In this document: one piece after another, positions 40,622 to 52,044 of the stretch
Layout: every line of letters starts with the position of its first letter
Position numbering within the stretch: position 1 is the first letter of the stretch
Assembly: GCA_019638845.1 (NCBI GenBank)
Contig: JAHBSZ010000002.1
Coordinates: 1 to 64,000 of the forward strand
Reading direction: 5' to 3'
DNA length: 64,000 nucleotides
From: Salinibacterium sp.
GTDB taxonomy: Bacteria > Actinomycetota > Actinomycetes > Actinomycetales > Microbacteriaceae
Notes under the pieces: generated by a model
Told to the model about the DNA's origin: nothing
The model's input: only the letters and a program-made list of their open reading frames with translations
Databases searched by the model: none
Position numbers and translations under genes: made by a program

Positions 40622-41170
40622 TTGCTTTTTGCCCCTGACACAGTTTTGACGCTGGAGTTCACCGTCGACCTCGCCAACACCCATCCGTCGGCCTCACGCA
40701 CCGGACTCGACGAGCTCTCTACGCCAGCCTCCCTGACGGCCCTTGTCGGTGCGCACGCCTACTCCGGACGCTTCGATCGCGACCTTGCAGAGCTCGGCGA
40801 AGTGCGGGAAACACGCGAGCTGCTGCGCTCGATCTGGGCCCTTGATCGGGATGCCGCGGCGCTCGAAGTGAATCGGATGCTTCGCGATGCCAACGCCCTC
40901 CCCTTCCTCATGCGCCACGACCATTTCGACTGGCATCTTCACGCCACTCCCCCGGATGCTCCGCTCGCCGAGCGCATCCGGGTCGAGGTTTCGCTGGCGC
41001 TGATGGACGTCATCCGTTCGGATGAAATGCACCGTTTGCGTAGCTGCGAAGCACCCGATTGCGAGGGATTGCTCGTCGACCTGTCGCGAAACGGATCCAA
41101 GCGTTTCTGCAGTGTGCGCTGCGGGAACCGGATGAACCAGCTCGCGTACCGCGAGCGTGCGGGGAGTTAA
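40622..41170 (+). CDS. CGNR zinc finger (ABATE-type) regulator-like protein
   Basis: The 182-residue product has an N-terminal ABATE-like stress domain (TLEFTVDLANTHPSASRTGLDELSTPASLTALV) and a C-terminal zinc finger with the naming motif: CEAPDCEGLLVDLSRNGSKRFCSVRCGNRMNQLAYRER. The four Cys and the CGNR block are intact. Members are predicted to be DNA-binding transcription factors. TTG at 40622 follows AAGGAG. It is divergent from the EamA transporter gene with 60 bases between starts, a common regulator-exporter layout. Confidence 0.85.
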   Translation: MLFAPDTVLTLEFTVDLANTHPSASRTGLDELSTPASLTALVGAHAYSGRFDRDLAELGEVRETRELLRSIWALDRDAAALEVNRMLRDANALPFLMRHDHFDWHLHATPPDAPLAERIRVEVSLALMDVIRSDEMHRLRSCEAPDCEGLLVDLSRNGSKRFCSVRCGNRMNQLAYRERAGS

Positions 41171-41931
41171 CAGCCCGGCCCGCTGGGGTGAATCGTGCAG
41201 TTGTGATTGACGAGGACAGTCTTGGCATTGCCGACCGTGATCTGGAGTCGGTTGGCGGGAAGGTTGAGAGTGCCGGCGATGGGCGTCCATGGTCCGCCGC
41301 CGTAGCGATATTCGGCGGTGTAGGTGACATCGAGATCGATGGAGTAGGTGCCGTAGGCCGTGTATATGTGACTCGTCGGCGTGGGATCGAACTCGGGGAT
41401 GGACTGCGCGGACCAGGTTGAGCCCGGCTGACTTCGGGTTGCGTGCGCGCCATCGCCGTATGCCCAGTGCCAGCTCACTGGCGTGAAACGCACGGATGCC
41501 GGTTGCCCCAGGAGCTGCCCGTCACGTATGTGGGTGCCGCCCGTGGCGTAGAAGTTGGTGTCGAGCCCGGCGATGGTCCAGCCGTTGGGTTGCATGTGGT
41601 CCACGGGCGGGACCGGCCGAAAAGCGGCTATGTCAGCGAGAGTCACCGGTGCCGTCACCGTGGCCGGGATCGGGCGGAGGCACGTCGTCGAGGCGGGATC
41701 GTCGCAGGACGCGAACGGGTCCGGGTTCGGGGTGGTGGACCCGTTGGTCGTTGAGCCCGATGAGCCCGTGGAAGTGGTCGTGCCCTCCAGGGTGGCGGCG
41801 TCGGGGGTCAGGTTGGCGGAGACTGTGGGGCAGGTGCCCGTCTGCGCGCCCAGCACGGAACAGTTGGGACCGCTCGCAGGTGCAGTGACCCCAATCGTCA
41901 GAATCGTTGCTGCGATAATCAATCCGCGCAA
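41167..41931 (-). CDS. Secreted hypothetical protein with PKD-like region
   Basis: A 254-residue exported protein: an N-terminal signal peptide (RGLIIAATILTIGVTAPASG), a low-complexity Ser/Thr/Gly linker (about 50-70) and a C-terminal beta-rich region. There, PVSWHWAYGDGAHATRS followed by TSHIYTAYGTYSIDLDVTYTAEY is the W-x-W-x-x-G-D-G plus H-x-Y-x-x-x-G-x-Y pattern of PKD domains. Four to six cysteines may form disulfides. It overlaps the preceding lipoprotein gene (41919-42455) by 13 bases, so the two form an operon. Function unknown; surface binding is a guess. Confidence 0.7.
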   Translation of the reverse strand: MRGLIIAATILTIGVTAPASGPNCSVLGAQTGTCPTVSANLTPDAATLEGTTTSTGSSGSTTNGSTTPNPDPFASCDDPASTTCLRPIPATVTAPVTLADIAAFRPVPPVDHMQPNGWTIAGLDTNFYATGGTHIRDGQLLGQPASVRFTPVSWHWAYGDGAHATRSQPGSTWSAQSIPEFDPTPTSHIYTAYGTYSIDLDVTYTAEYRYGGGPWTPIAGTLNLPANRLQITVGNAKTVLVNHNCTIHPSGPGC

Positions 41932-42455
41932 TAGCTCACCTCCGCCCAGACCTGACTACCGCTAAGTTGGAGGTCGTTTCCTTGTGCTCCGAAACTCACC
42001 TCGAGAGGTATCCGATTCGACCGATCTGGAGGCGTTATGTCAACGCCGCCAGCGTCGAACACCCGGACATCCGTCACGTCCAGACATAGGTATACGGTTA
42101 TCCCGTCATCGTCGTAGCGCTGGAGCAGCAATGTGTCGAATGTCGAAGCACCCTGGGTTCGATTCCCTGTCAATTCAAACTCTTCGAACCGTGCGGAGGA
42201 CTGGACGAGTTCTTCGTCGGTGACGAAATCCCTAAGTCGCTCAGGGTTCGCACCACCTTCCGATGAGATCGCGTCGGACACCGCGAGGTACGCCCCGTAC
42301 GCCGCCTCCGCCGCTGCGAGGGCCTCCTCGTCGGAGGCGAACATCGGGGCACTCGTGGGAGTGGGTGGCACCGTAATGTGCGGGGCCGGCCCGTGGCATC
42401 CGGCGATCGCGAAAATGAGCACGGCCGCAGCCGGGAGGTACAGGTGTCGTGGCAT
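41919..42455 (-). CDS. Putative lipoprotein
   Basis: The 178-residue product has a lipoprotein signal peptide ending in a lipobox (LIFAIAGC, Cys about 20), a Pro/Thr-rich spacer and a soluble domain (DEEALAAAEAAYGAYLAVSDAI ... GNRTQGASTFDTLLLQRYDDDGITVYLCLDVTDVRVFDAGG). No known family is recognised; small actinobacterial lipoproteins of this layout are common and unstudied. Its 3' end overlaps the PKD-like gene by 13 bases. Both lie in the block inserted between gatA and gatB. Confidence 0.7.
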   Translation of the reverse strand: MPRHLYLPAAAVLIFAIAGCHGPAPHITVPPTPTSAPMFASDEEALAAAEAAYGAYLAVSDAISSEGGANPERLRDFVTDEELVQSSARFEEFELTGNRTQGASTFDTLLLQRYDDDGITVYLCLDVTDVRVFDAGGVDITPPDRSNRIPLEVSFGAQGNDLQLSGSQVWAEVSYCAD

Positions 42456-42600
42456 CCCTCGACGTTATCCAACGCGCGTAGACATGCGGCGGTTTATCCA
42501 CACAACCAAGACCGGCCCTCGCCACCCTGCCGAGCGATCACTTGTCCACAGATGTCGCCAACAACTAGAACATATCTTCGAAACTCGTCATAATATATGT

Positions 42601-43935
42601 ATGACTTCATATGGCGCCTACTCCGCACTCGCGGACCTCAATGCGCCCTTCACTCCGCCTTCACCGGCGGCGTGGGCCGACATGGAGTTACTCGAAGCGC
42701 AGCGCACCCTCGCCCAGATTCGCCGGCGTACGGATGCCGCGGCTGCAGTCCTCGCAGCAGAAATCAAACACCGCTCTCGCCCCGAACTCGGCTACACCGG
42801 CCTCGCTGCGCGGCTCGGCGCTCGCACTGCGGAAAACTTGATCCAGCAAACAACCGGCATTTCGAAGCACGAGGCCCACGCTTTGACTCGAGTGGGCACT
42901 CTGCTGACGAACGAATCGACGCCCTGGCTCGGAGCTGTCGGCGACTCCGTCACAGCAGGAGAGTCGTCAGTTGCCGAAGCTGATGTCATCCGAGCCGGCT
43001 TGGGCACCCCCGACGACACCGTCACCGAGGCAGTGCTCGCGCACGCCGCCGCGCAACTATTGGCTGAAGCGCCTGATCTCACCGTCGAACGTCTCGCCGC
43101 ACGCGCGCGCGAACTGCGCAGCGAGCTCGATCTCGACAACGTCGCTGAACGTGAAGAGATGATGCGTAGTCGGCGCTACCTGCACATCTCCCCGCAAGCA
43201 GATGGAATGACCCGGGTGTCCGGCCTGCTGGATCCGGAATCTGCTGCGACCATCGTCGCGGCGTTCGACGCGGCGACCTCCCCGCGGCGGGGTGGCCCCA
43301 GATTCGTCAGCGACGACGGCAAAGCCCGCGCTCAGCGCATCGTCGACGACCCGCGCACGACCGATCAGCTCATGCTTGACACGTTCGTCGATCTCGTAAG
43401 AATCGCCACCCTCGCTGACGATGGCACAGTTCTCGGGAGCACCCAGCCGACCGTTCACATCCTGGTCACAAAGAGGGAACTCGACCTCGATCGCGGTGCC
43501 GGACACCTCGAAGGCCAGAAAGACCCCGTCAGCCTGCATACAGTGCGCCGGAATGCTTGCTCAGCCGGAACAATCCCCATCCTGTTTGACGGACGGCAAC
43601 CACTCGACGTCGGTCGAGCCCACCGATATTTCAGTCCGCGACAAAAGGTCGCGATCGCTGCCCGCGACGGAGGCTGCATCTTCCCCGGCTGTGAAAGACC
43701 ACCGTCCTGGACCGAAACTCACCACACCGATGAATGGCAATACGGCGGGAAAACGAACATTCGCGACGGCGTTCTTCTCTGCAGACACCATCACATGCTC
43801 ACTCACAACAATAAGTGGCGTGTAATTCGGAAAGACAACAGGTACTACCTCGTACCGCCGCGCTCGATCGATCCCGACCAAACGCCGATACCCGCGCAGA
43901 GCCGTGGAATCGCCGCACGAAAGCTCATCGGCTAG
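42601..43935 (+). CDS. DUF222/HNH endonuclease family protein (13E12-type)
   Basis: The 444-residue product has an N-terminal DUF222 domain (residues about 20-290; AQIRRRTDAAAAVLAAEIKHRS, GISKHEAHALTRVGTLL) and a C-terminal HNH nuclease domain: FSPRQKVAIAARDGGCIFPGCERPPSWTETHHTDEWQYGGKTNIRDGVLLCRHHHMLTH. The paired CxxxxC and HH/H residues are intact. Such genes are scattered in many copies in actinobacterial genomes and behave like selfish or mobile elements without a known transposase. Here one sits directly downstream of gatA, 33 bases from its stop on the opposite strand. The 140-base stretch before it is AT-rich close to the start. Confidence 0.9.
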   Translation: MTSYGAYSALADLNAPFTPPSPAAWADMELLEAQRTLAQIRRRTDAAAAVLAAEIKHRSRPELGYTGLAARLGARTAENLIQQTTGISKHEAHALTRVGTLLTNESTPWLGAVGDSVTAGESSVAEADVIRAGLGTPDDTVTEAVLAHAAAQLLAEAPDLTVERLAARARELRSELDLDNVAEREEMMRSRRYLHISPQADGMTRVSGLLDPESAATIVAAFDAATSPRRGGPRFVSDDGKARAQRIVDDPRTTDQLMLDTFVDLVRIATLADDGTVLGSTQPTVHILVTKRELDLDRGAGHLEGQKDPVSLHTVRRNACSAGTIPILFDGRQPLDVGRAHRYFSPRQKVAIAARDGGCIFPGCERPPSWTETHHTDEWQYGGKTNIRDGVLLCRHHHMLTHNNKWRVIRKDNRYYLVPPRSIDPDQTPIPAQSRGIAARKLIG

Positions 43936-43968
43936 ATGCGCCGCGATCGATCTACCGCAATGCTCCGG

Positions 43969-45465
43969 CTAGGCGAGAGTCGGCGCCTGACTGATCAACG
44001 TGTGGCCCCACTTTTCCTCGAGCAGACGCTCCAGCGTCGCACCGAGTGTGTACAGCCGGGCATCCTCGCGCGCCGGGGCCATGATCTGGAAGCCGACAGG
44101 CAGGCCGTCCTCCGGAGCAAGCCCGATGGGCAGACCCATACCGGGCACCCCCGCGAGGTTCGCCGGAATCGTGGTCACGTCATTCAGATACATCGCCAGA
44201 GGATCCTCCAACTTCTCACCGAACTTGAACGCAGTAGTAGGAGCAGACGGCGAGACGAGCACATCCGCCTTCTCGAAAGCAGACGCGAAGTCACGCTGGA
44301 TGAGCGTCCGCACCTTCTGAGCGCTCCCGTAGTAGGCGTCGTAATACCCGGCAGAAAGGGCATAGGTGCCAAGGATGACGCGGCGCTTCACTTCGGCGCC
44401 GAAGCCAGCCTCGCGCGTTGCCGACATCACGTCCTCGACAGTTCCACTCACCTTCGAGCGCATACCGAAACGCACCGAGTCGAATTTCGCCAAGTTACTG
44501 GATGCCTCCGCCGGCAGAATCACGTAGTAGGCGGCCACCGCATACTCGAAGTGAGGGGCAGAGACTTCCACGATCTCCGCACCTGCGGCAGTCAGCAGCT
44601 CAAGAGCCTCGTGGAAGCGCTGGGAAACGCCACTCTGAAAGCCCGGACTGTCCAACTCCTTCACGACGCCAACTCGCAGACCCTTAAGCGACTCGGCGCG
44701 CGCACCCTGGCGAGCCGCCGCAGCGAACGACGGCCATTCATCCTTCAAGGAAGTGCTGTCGCGGGGGTCGTACTTGCCGATCACATCGTGAAGCAACGCA
44801 GCATCGAGAACCGTACGCGAGACCGGGCCGACCTGGTCGAGAGACGACGCGAGAGCGATCGCGCCATAGCGAGACACTCCGCCGTAGGTGGGCTTCACCC
44901 CGACCGACCCTGTCACCGCTGCTGGTTGGCGGATCGAGCCGCCCGTGTCCGAACCGAGAGCGAGCGGCGCCTCGAACGCTGCAACCGCCGCAGCAGAACC
45001 GCCACCAGAACCACCGGGAATCCGGTCGAAATCCCACGGGTTCTTAGTAGGACCATACGCCGAGTGCTCAGTCGAGGAGCCCATCGCGAACTCGTCCATG
45101 TTGGTCTTGCCGAGTGGAATCAGCCCCGCCGCACGCAACAAAGCCACCGGGGTCGCATCGTACGGCGGAACCCAACCCTCAAGAATCTTCGATCCCGCCG
45201 TCGAGGGCATACCGATCGTGCAGAGCACGTCCTTGATCGCCACCGGAACACCAGCGAGCGGACCAAGCTTCTCCCCCGCCGCCCGCTGAGCATCCACGGA
45301 TGCCGCAGTCGCAAGCGCCTCGGAATTCACATGCAGGAACGCATGCACGTCGCCATCCACCGCCGCGATGCGATCCAGGTGCGCCTGAGTGGCCTCCACG
45401 GACGAGACCTCACCCGAAGCAAGCTTTGCGGCCAAGTCGGCGGCGCTCAGAGTGATCAAGCTCAC
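43969..45465 (-). CDS. gatA: Asp-tRNA(Asn)/Glu-tRNA(Gln) amidotransferase subunit A
   Basis: The 498-residue enzyme is an amidase-signature protein. The catalytic Lys is in [12 protein letters not shown], the Ser-Ser pair in [34 protein letters not shown]. It releases ammonia from glutamine and passes it to GatB. Length and family blocks ([48 protein letters not shown]) are normal. Its ATG overlaps the gatC stop by four bases. Instead of gatB, its stop faces the DUF222/HNH gene. Confidence 0.97.
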   Translation of the reverse strand: MSLITLSAADLAAKLASGEVSSVEATQAHLDRIAAVDGDVHAFLHVNSEALATAASVDAQRAAGEKLGPLAGVPVAIKDVLCTIGMPSTAGSKILEGWVPPYDATPVALLRAAGLIPLGKTNMDEFAMGSSTEHSAYGPTKNPWDFDRIPGGSGGGSAAAVAAFEAPLALGSDTGGSIRQPAAVTGSVGVKPTYGGVSRYGAIALASSLDQVGPVSRTVLDAALLHDVIGKYDPRDSTSLKDEWPSFAAAARQGARAESLKGLRVGVVKELDSPGFQSGVSQRFHEALELLTAAGAEIVEVSAPHFEYAVAAYYVILPAEASSNLAKFDSVRFGMRSKVSGTVEDVMSATREAGFGAEVKRRVILGTYALSAGYYDAYYGSAQKVRTLIQRDFASAFEKADVLVSPSAPTTAFKFGEKLEDPLAMYLNDVTTIPANLAGVPGMGLPIGLAPEDGLPVGFQIMAPAREDARLYTLGATLERLLEEKWGHTLISQAPTLA

Positions 45466-45761
45466 TGCTCCTCCCCCAAGATTGCGCTGACCTTGAATCG
45501 AGAACCATCGTGCTCCGGCGCCCCGGCAAGCGCCTGCTCCGTCGTGAGGGTTTCGCCGGGAACATCTGGTCGAAAAATGTTAACCAGCGGGATCGGGTGG
45601 CTCGTCGCGGGAACGTCTGCGGTTGCGACCTCGCTCACCTTGGCCACTGAGTCGACGATCACACTCAGTTCGCCGGTGAGCTTCTCGATCTCCTCGGAAG
45701 TGAGCGCGATGCGCGCGAGATTCGCGAGGTGGGACACGACGTCGGTCGTGATTTCAGACAT
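45462..45761 (-). CDS. gatC: Asp-tRNA(Asn)/Glu-tRNA(Gln) amidotransferase subunit C
   Basis: A 99-residue protein with the GatC pattern: [62 protein letters not shown]. GatC wraps around GatA and GatB and stabilises the complex. ATG at 45761 (MSEITTD) is the normal start; an in-frame upstream extension to 45872 is not part of the family. It leads the gatC-gatA unit; the 208 bases upstream to 45969 hold no gene and probably the promoter. Confidence 0.95.
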   Translation of the reverse strand: MSEITTDVVSHLANLARIALTSEEIEKLTGELSVIVDSVAKVSEVATADVPATSHPIPLVNIFRPDVPGETLTTEQALAGAPEHDGSRFKVSAILGEEQ

Positions 45762-45969
45762 GCGACTCCGAAGGTGGCGTGCGGAAGGGGACCGCACAAG
45801 TCTATTCGCCGGGTGGAGGCTCTCTCCGCGCGCGATGCGAGACCAGCGGGAACGAGCTCCGCCGATGCGCAATGCCGCCGACGTTCGGGGCCCGTCGACA
45901 TGCGAGTCCGACCTGCATACGAGCTCCGCCGACGGCTCGCCGGATGCCGCTCACGCGCGCGCCTTTGCG

Positions 45970-46527
45970 TTACTGACCTATCGCCGGACGGCACGCACTC
46001 TCGCCCTGCAACGTCATGGCGCGATCGCTGACGCGGAAAATCAGTTGCTCGTTTGCCTCATTCCTGGCAAGAAGCTGCACCACCGGACCGATCCTGGTGC
46101 GCTCGACGGTGTAGCCGAGTTCTGTCCAACTCGCAGTCACACTCCGCAAAACTGCGGTCGTGCCGGGTGCAGTGGTGTCCTGTTCGTTAGCCATGGGCGC
46201 GAGGCGCAGCGCGGAGTAGGTCCGGCCGGCCAACCCAAAGGAGATGACGCAACCCCTGCTGCTTGCGGAGTCGAGGTTCTCCCACTCCCCACCAACAAGG
46301 TCCGCAGTCGAGTCGACCACGGCGTAGAAGTCGTCACGCGTCTGCTCAAGAGTCGGGGCACCCACCAAAGAATCGACGTGAACCGGGACCATGCAACTGC
46401 CCAGAAGCAAGGTGGGAAGCACGAGAAAGCACGCGGCCCCCCAGCCGCGTGCTATACCCCGTGCTGCAGCACGTGATGCATGCAATCGTGCATGCAGTGC
46501 CGCACCCCTTGCAGTACTTCGCCGCAT
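45970..46527 (-). CDS. Putative lipoprotein
   Basis: The product has a basic N-terminus, a hydrophobic segment and lipobox (FLVLPTLLLGSC), and a soluble domain (EQTRDDFYAVVDSTADLVGGEWENLDSASSRGCVISFG ... TASWTELGYTVERTRIGPVVQLLARNEANEQLIFRVSD). Small actinobacterial lipoproteins of this type are widespread and unassigned. I chose ATG 46527 because GGGGG precedes it; the N-terminal codons run through the palindrome cluster at 46461-46505, and a start further downstream (TTG within that cluster) is possible. It follows the DUF1023 gene on the same strand. Confidence 0.65.
   Translation of the reverse strand: MRRSTARGAALHARLHASRAAARGIARGWGAACFLVLPTLLLGSCMVPVHVDSLVGAPTLEQTRDDFYAVVDSTADLVGGEWENLDSASSRGCVISFGLAGRTYSALRLAPMANEQDTTAPGTTAVLRSVTASWTELGYTVERTRIGPVVQLLARNEANEQLIFRVSDRAMTLQGESACRPAIGQ
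46461..46505. repeat. Palindrome cluster near the start of the lipoprotein gene
   Basis: The 12-base palindrome GTGCTGCAGCAC (46461-46472) is followed by TGCATGCA-ATCG-TGCATGCA (46477-46496), in which each eight-base unit is itself self-complementary. Together they make a compact symmetric block inside the likely signal-peptide coding region. It could be a protein-binding site or an RNA structure affecting translation. Confidence 0.7.
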
Positions 46528-46623
46528 TGGACCCCCATCGCAAGTGCGTCTGGGATCAAAAGTACGCACCCGGCGGGGCGCTGTCTTGTCCCCTTCCGGG
46601 GCTCCCTCGTGCTGGGGGTGCAG

Positions 46624-47976
46624 CTAGTTGCCGGAGCTGACGAACTGCCCTTGACCGATACTGATGAGCGCAAAGTTCCGCATCGACTCGGTACCAGCTG
46701 AGAAGTACTCGTTGTGGCCCACGGAAGCCGCGAGCGCCTGCCGCGTCAGCGCGTCTAGTCCGCCACTCACCCCCATGGGCTTTGCGCCGTAGCTCTCGGC
46801 GCCAGGGTCACTACCAAAGTAGGCGCTGTTGGGGATCGGATCCCACGCGGCCTCCCCCACGTAGACGTTGCTGTTGCGAACGTGGAGCTCGGCCACCGAC
46901 TTCGCGGGACTACCCGGCGAACCGACCAGCGCGAGCGCGTCAATCTGGAAGTTGTACTCGGTAAGGGCCATAAGCGCGGCAGTGGATCCGTAGGAGTGCG
47001 CGATAACCGAGATGTACGGCTCGTTGCCAGCCCGGATCGCTTGGAGACCTTCGATGGCACCAGCGAGAGCATCCCTGCCCTCATTCGCGTTCTGGATGCC
47101 TCCCACGTTTGTGAGGTTCGGCGTGTGATAGCCGATCCAGGCGACCGTTGCGACAGTGGGAGCCGAGTCCGCCGCCGTCGGCGCCGTTCCTGCCCCCGGA
47201 CCGAGCAGTGCGAGCCAGCTCAGTTCCTCATCGTGGAGTCGGGATGCGGCATCCACCCAGTCCCCCATCTGGTTCTCGATGGTGAAAAACATGCCGGGAA
47301 CGAGGTAGCTCACATAGTCGGCGGTCCGCAGGTTGCCAATGACGATCGCAGCTCGACCTTGACCGGTGACATCGAGGCTCATGAGCGTGCGATCAGCGGA
47401 ACCGCTCCCTGGTTTCTCTGCCGCTAGCGCGTCGCTGATCGACTGCAGCATGTGAAGCTGCTGTTTCGCGGATTCCACGACCGTACGGCCCGACTCGGTA
47501 TCGATGGTGCTCTGCAGGCTCTTCATCGTGGACGTCAGAACTGTGCGATTCGCGAGGTCCCGGATGGAATACGGCACCCCGTCGAGGTTGCCCACGAACT
47601 GTGGGCTGGCGTCACGAAGGGCGAGTTTGGAATTGAGATCGAGGGACGCCCACCACAGCGTGACGTCGTGGGCTGGTGGTGGGGTTGTCATCAGAGCATC
47701 GATCGAACTCTGGTGGGTTGCAACCCAATCCGAGATCGAATCGCTGGGTACCAATGCAAGCTGATCGAGAACGCGCGCGCCCTTGATTTGCTCGGCCGCA
47801 CCCCCGGCGGGCTCGGGGCCGATGAAGGGAAGTGGCGGTGCATCCGGAATGGCGAGCGAATGCACCAAGGAATCCACCGACTGCGCTGGGTACTGCACGA
47901 TTTCGGGAACGCCGAAAACCCCAGCGACAGGTCCGAGTGTCACCGAGGTCACGAGAGCTGCGATTTCGAACAGCAA
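46624..47976 (-). CDS. DUF1023 alpha/beta hydrolase
   Basis: The 450-residue protein has a DUF1023 alpha/beta hydrolase core in its C-terminal half: TVAWIGYHTPN, then nucleophile elbow VIAHSYGSTAA, and a His near the C-terminus (ASVGHNEYF). The first 200 residues are helical, with an N-terminal hydrophobic stretch (FEIAALVTSVTLGPVAGVFG) that may be an export signal. TTG at 47976 is read as the start after an AGGGGA site. Actinobacterial members are predicted secreted lipases or esterases of unknown substrate. Confidence 0.8.
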   Translation of the reverse strand: MLFEIAALVTSVTLGPVAGVFGVPEIVQYPAQSVDSLVHSLAIPDAPPLPFIGPEPAGGAAEQIKGARVLDQLALVPSDSISDWVATHQSSIDALMTTPPPAHDVTLWWASLDLNSKLALRDASPQFVGNLDGVPYSIRDLANRTVLTSTMKSLQSTIDTESGRTVVESAKQQLHMLQSISDALAAEKPGSGSADRTLMSLDVTGQGRAAIVIGNLRTADYVSYLVPGMFFTIENQMGDWVDAASRLHDEELSWLALLGPGAGTAPTAADSAPTVATVAWIGYHTPNLTNVGGIQNANEGRDALAGAIEGLQAIRAGNEPYISVIAHSYGSTAALMALTEYNFQIDALALVGSPGSPAKSVAELHVRNSNVYVGEAAWDPIPNSAYFGSDPGAESYGAKPMGVSGGLDALTRQALAASVGHNEYFSAGTESMRNFALISIGQGQFVSSGN

Positions 47977-48228
47977 TTCGGGGTTCCCCTATTTGCGCGA
48001 GTTATGCGCCGCGTGTCGACGCGCAACCGCGCACCCCCATGGTAGGGGATAGAACGCCCCGTTTGGGGGGTTACCACTGTTTCTATTGTTAAAATTGTTA
48101 ATTGAAGATCCGCCGGGTTACAGGGATTTTGCCCGAAATCGGGCATCGGGGGTCGACAACGTCGTTTTCGGGGTACACCGAATTCGGGCCTGCCAAGGCC
48201 TTGGGGCGATCTATGAAGGGGCTGGACG
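47977..48228. other. Intergenic region between DUF1023 and ligA genes
   Basis: No gene was seen. It contains an AT-rich patch with a repeated ATTGTTAA (about 48085-48103), a CCCC-GTTT-GGGG inverted repeat (about 48056-48067), and GCCCG-AAAT-CGGGC (48131-48144). The AT-rich patch is the best place for the DUF1023 promoter on the minus strand, and the GCCCG hairpin a possible ligA terminator, though no T-run follows it in that direction. Confidence 0.45.
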
Positions 48229-50535
<2,307 letters not shown>

Positions 50536-50603
50536 TTACGGAGCGAGTCCGACGTTACTCAGCGTGATTCAAGATGTGCGCAGGCGGCCGGCCGGACGGC
50601 TGA

Positions 50604-51776
50604 TCAGACGCTCGATCCGGCGCCGGATCCGTTCAACACTGGCACCGCAGACACCGTCCGATCAACCGTGCACTGCCCGAGCACGCGCGTGCCGACGTAC
50701 AGCACCGCGGTCTGGCCGGGCGAGAGGCCCGTGATCGGTTCTGTCGGGTTGATGACGAGTTCGACATCGTCCGTCGAGCCAGTCGAGCCCGTCGAGACCC
50801 ATGCCGTCGCAGGTACCGGGTCGGCGTGCGCCCGCACCTGTACCTGGCACGCGAAAGTATCGCCGGGGGCATCCACATAGCCGGATGCCACGGGGTCGAG
50901 CCCCGCCCAGCTGAACCTGCTCCCCGCCAGCTCGGTGATCGCAAGTGCCTCGCGCGGGCCTACCACCACCTCGTTGCTCTTGGGCCGGATTTCAAGCACG
51001 AACCGGGGCTTGCCATCGTCCGTCGGGTAACCCACGTTGAGACCCTTGCGCTGCCCGATCGTGAACGCGAGCGCTCCCTCGTGCTGGCCGATGACTCCGC
51101 CATCACGATCGAGGATGTCGCCCTGTTCGGCCCCGACCTTGTCGGCAAGCCAACCGCGCGTATCACCGTCCGGGATGAAACAGATGTCGTGCGAGTCGGG
51201 CTTCGTGGCGACACTGAACCCGCGGGCTGCCGCCTCGGCGCGCACTTCGGCCTTCGAGGGCGTAGAGCCGAGCGGGAACATCGCGTGAGCCAGTTGCTCG
51301 GTGGTCAGCACGCCGAGCACGTAGCTCTGGTCCTTTGCCCCATCGGATGCCCGGTGCAACTCACGGTTTCCCGCATGGTCAGTGACAATCGACGCGTAGT
51401 GGCCGGTGACCACAGCGTCGAAGCCAAGCGCGAGAGCCTTCTCGAGGAGTGCGGCGAACTTGATGCGCTCGTTGCACCGCATGCACGGGTTGGGGGTGCG
51501 GCCCGCCGCGTACTCGGCGATGAAGTCGTCCACGACGTCGAGGCGGAACCGCTCGGAGAAGTCCCATACGTAATACGGAATGCCGATGAGGTTCGCCGCG
51601 CGCTGGGCGTCCATGGAGTCTTCGATGGTGCAGCAACCTCGGGCTCCCGTGCGCAGAGTTCCGGGCATCCGGCTCAGAGCCAAGTGCACGCCGACAACCT
51701 CGTGGCCGGCGTCGACCGCTCGCGCGGCAGCGACTGCGGAGTCCACTCCCCCGCTCATCGCCGCCAAGACCTTCAT
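50604..51776 (-). CDS. mnmA: tRNA-specific 2-thiouridylase
   Basis: A 390-residue PP-loop enzyme that thiolates U34 of tRNAs for Lys, Glu and Gln. The P-loop [14 protein letters not shown] opens the protein, the first catalytic Cys is in TPNPCMRCN, and the second in [19 protein letters not shown] and [10 protein letters not shown] blocks also fit. The cysteine desulfurase gene lies upstream on the same strand, giving sulfur donor and user together, but with a 268-base GC-rich gap in between. Length is near the family norm with a slightly longer C-terminus. Confidence 0.96.
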   Translation of the reverse strand: MKVLAAMSGGVDSAVAAARAVDAGHEVVGVHLALSRMPGTLRTGARGCCTIEDSMDAQRAANLIGIPYYVWDFSERFRLDVVDDFIAEYAAGRTPNPCMRCNERIKFAALLEKALALGFDAVVTGHYASIVTDHAGNRELHRASDGAKDQSYVLGVLTTEQLAHAMFPLGSTPSKAEVRAEAAARGFSVATKPDSHDICFIPDGDTRGWLADKVGAEQGDILDRDGGVIGQHEGALAFTIGQRKGLNVGYPTDDGKPRFVLEIRPKSNEVVVGPREALAITELAGSRFSWAGLDPVASGYVDAPGDTFACQVQVRAHADPVPATAWVSTGSTGSTDDVELVINPTEPITGLSPGQTAVLYVGTRVLGQCTVDRTVSAVPVLNGSGAGSSV

Positions 51777-51905
51777 CCTTCGAGCCTAACCGGGATGTCG
51801 GTGGGCGTCTTCCGGAGCGAGCCGGCCGCTGTGCGTTCCGGAGGATGGCGCGCCGCGATATCCGGCAGCGGACAGGGTTTTGCGGCGCGGCGTCCTCCGC
51901 AACGG

Positions 51906-52040
51906 CGCGGGGCGGGACGGGGCGGGGGGCGCGGGACGGGGCGGGACGCGGGGCGGGACGCGGGGCGGGACGGGACGGGGCGGGGCGGGGCGGGGCGGGG
52001 CGGGGCGGGACGGGGCGGGGCCGGAGCGGGAGGGGAGCGG
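51906..52040. repeat. G-rich low-complexity tract (GGGGC/GGGAC units)
   Basis: The plus strand consists of repeated GGGGC and GGGAC blocks, with six to seven consecutive GGGGC units between about 51976 and 52010. Runs of four or more G with one-base spacers could fold into G-quadruplexes; the minus strand, which is the sense strand of the flanking genes, is C-rich. It lies between the cysteine desulfurase stop and the mnmA start and encodes nothing. Length is likely unstable and hard to sequence. Confidence 0.9.
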
Positions 52041-52044
52041 CGGC

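Noticed and set aside
42155-42167. GGGTTCGATTCCC, identical to a tRNA T-arm and loop, a possible tRNA fragment or attachment site
   Set aside because: No acceptor, D or anticodon arm could be paired around it on either strand, and it lies inside the coding sequence of the lipoprotein gene at 41919-42455.
43936-46476. An 846-codon open frame on the plus strand
   Set aside because: It is the antisense frame of gatA and gatC, kept open by high-GC codon usage. Its translation has no family features, while the minus strand encodes full gatA and gatC.
48131-48144. GCCCG-AAAT-CGGGC as a ligA terminator
   Set aside because: The stem is short and no T-run follows in the direction of ligA transcription; kept only as a possibility in the intergenic entry.
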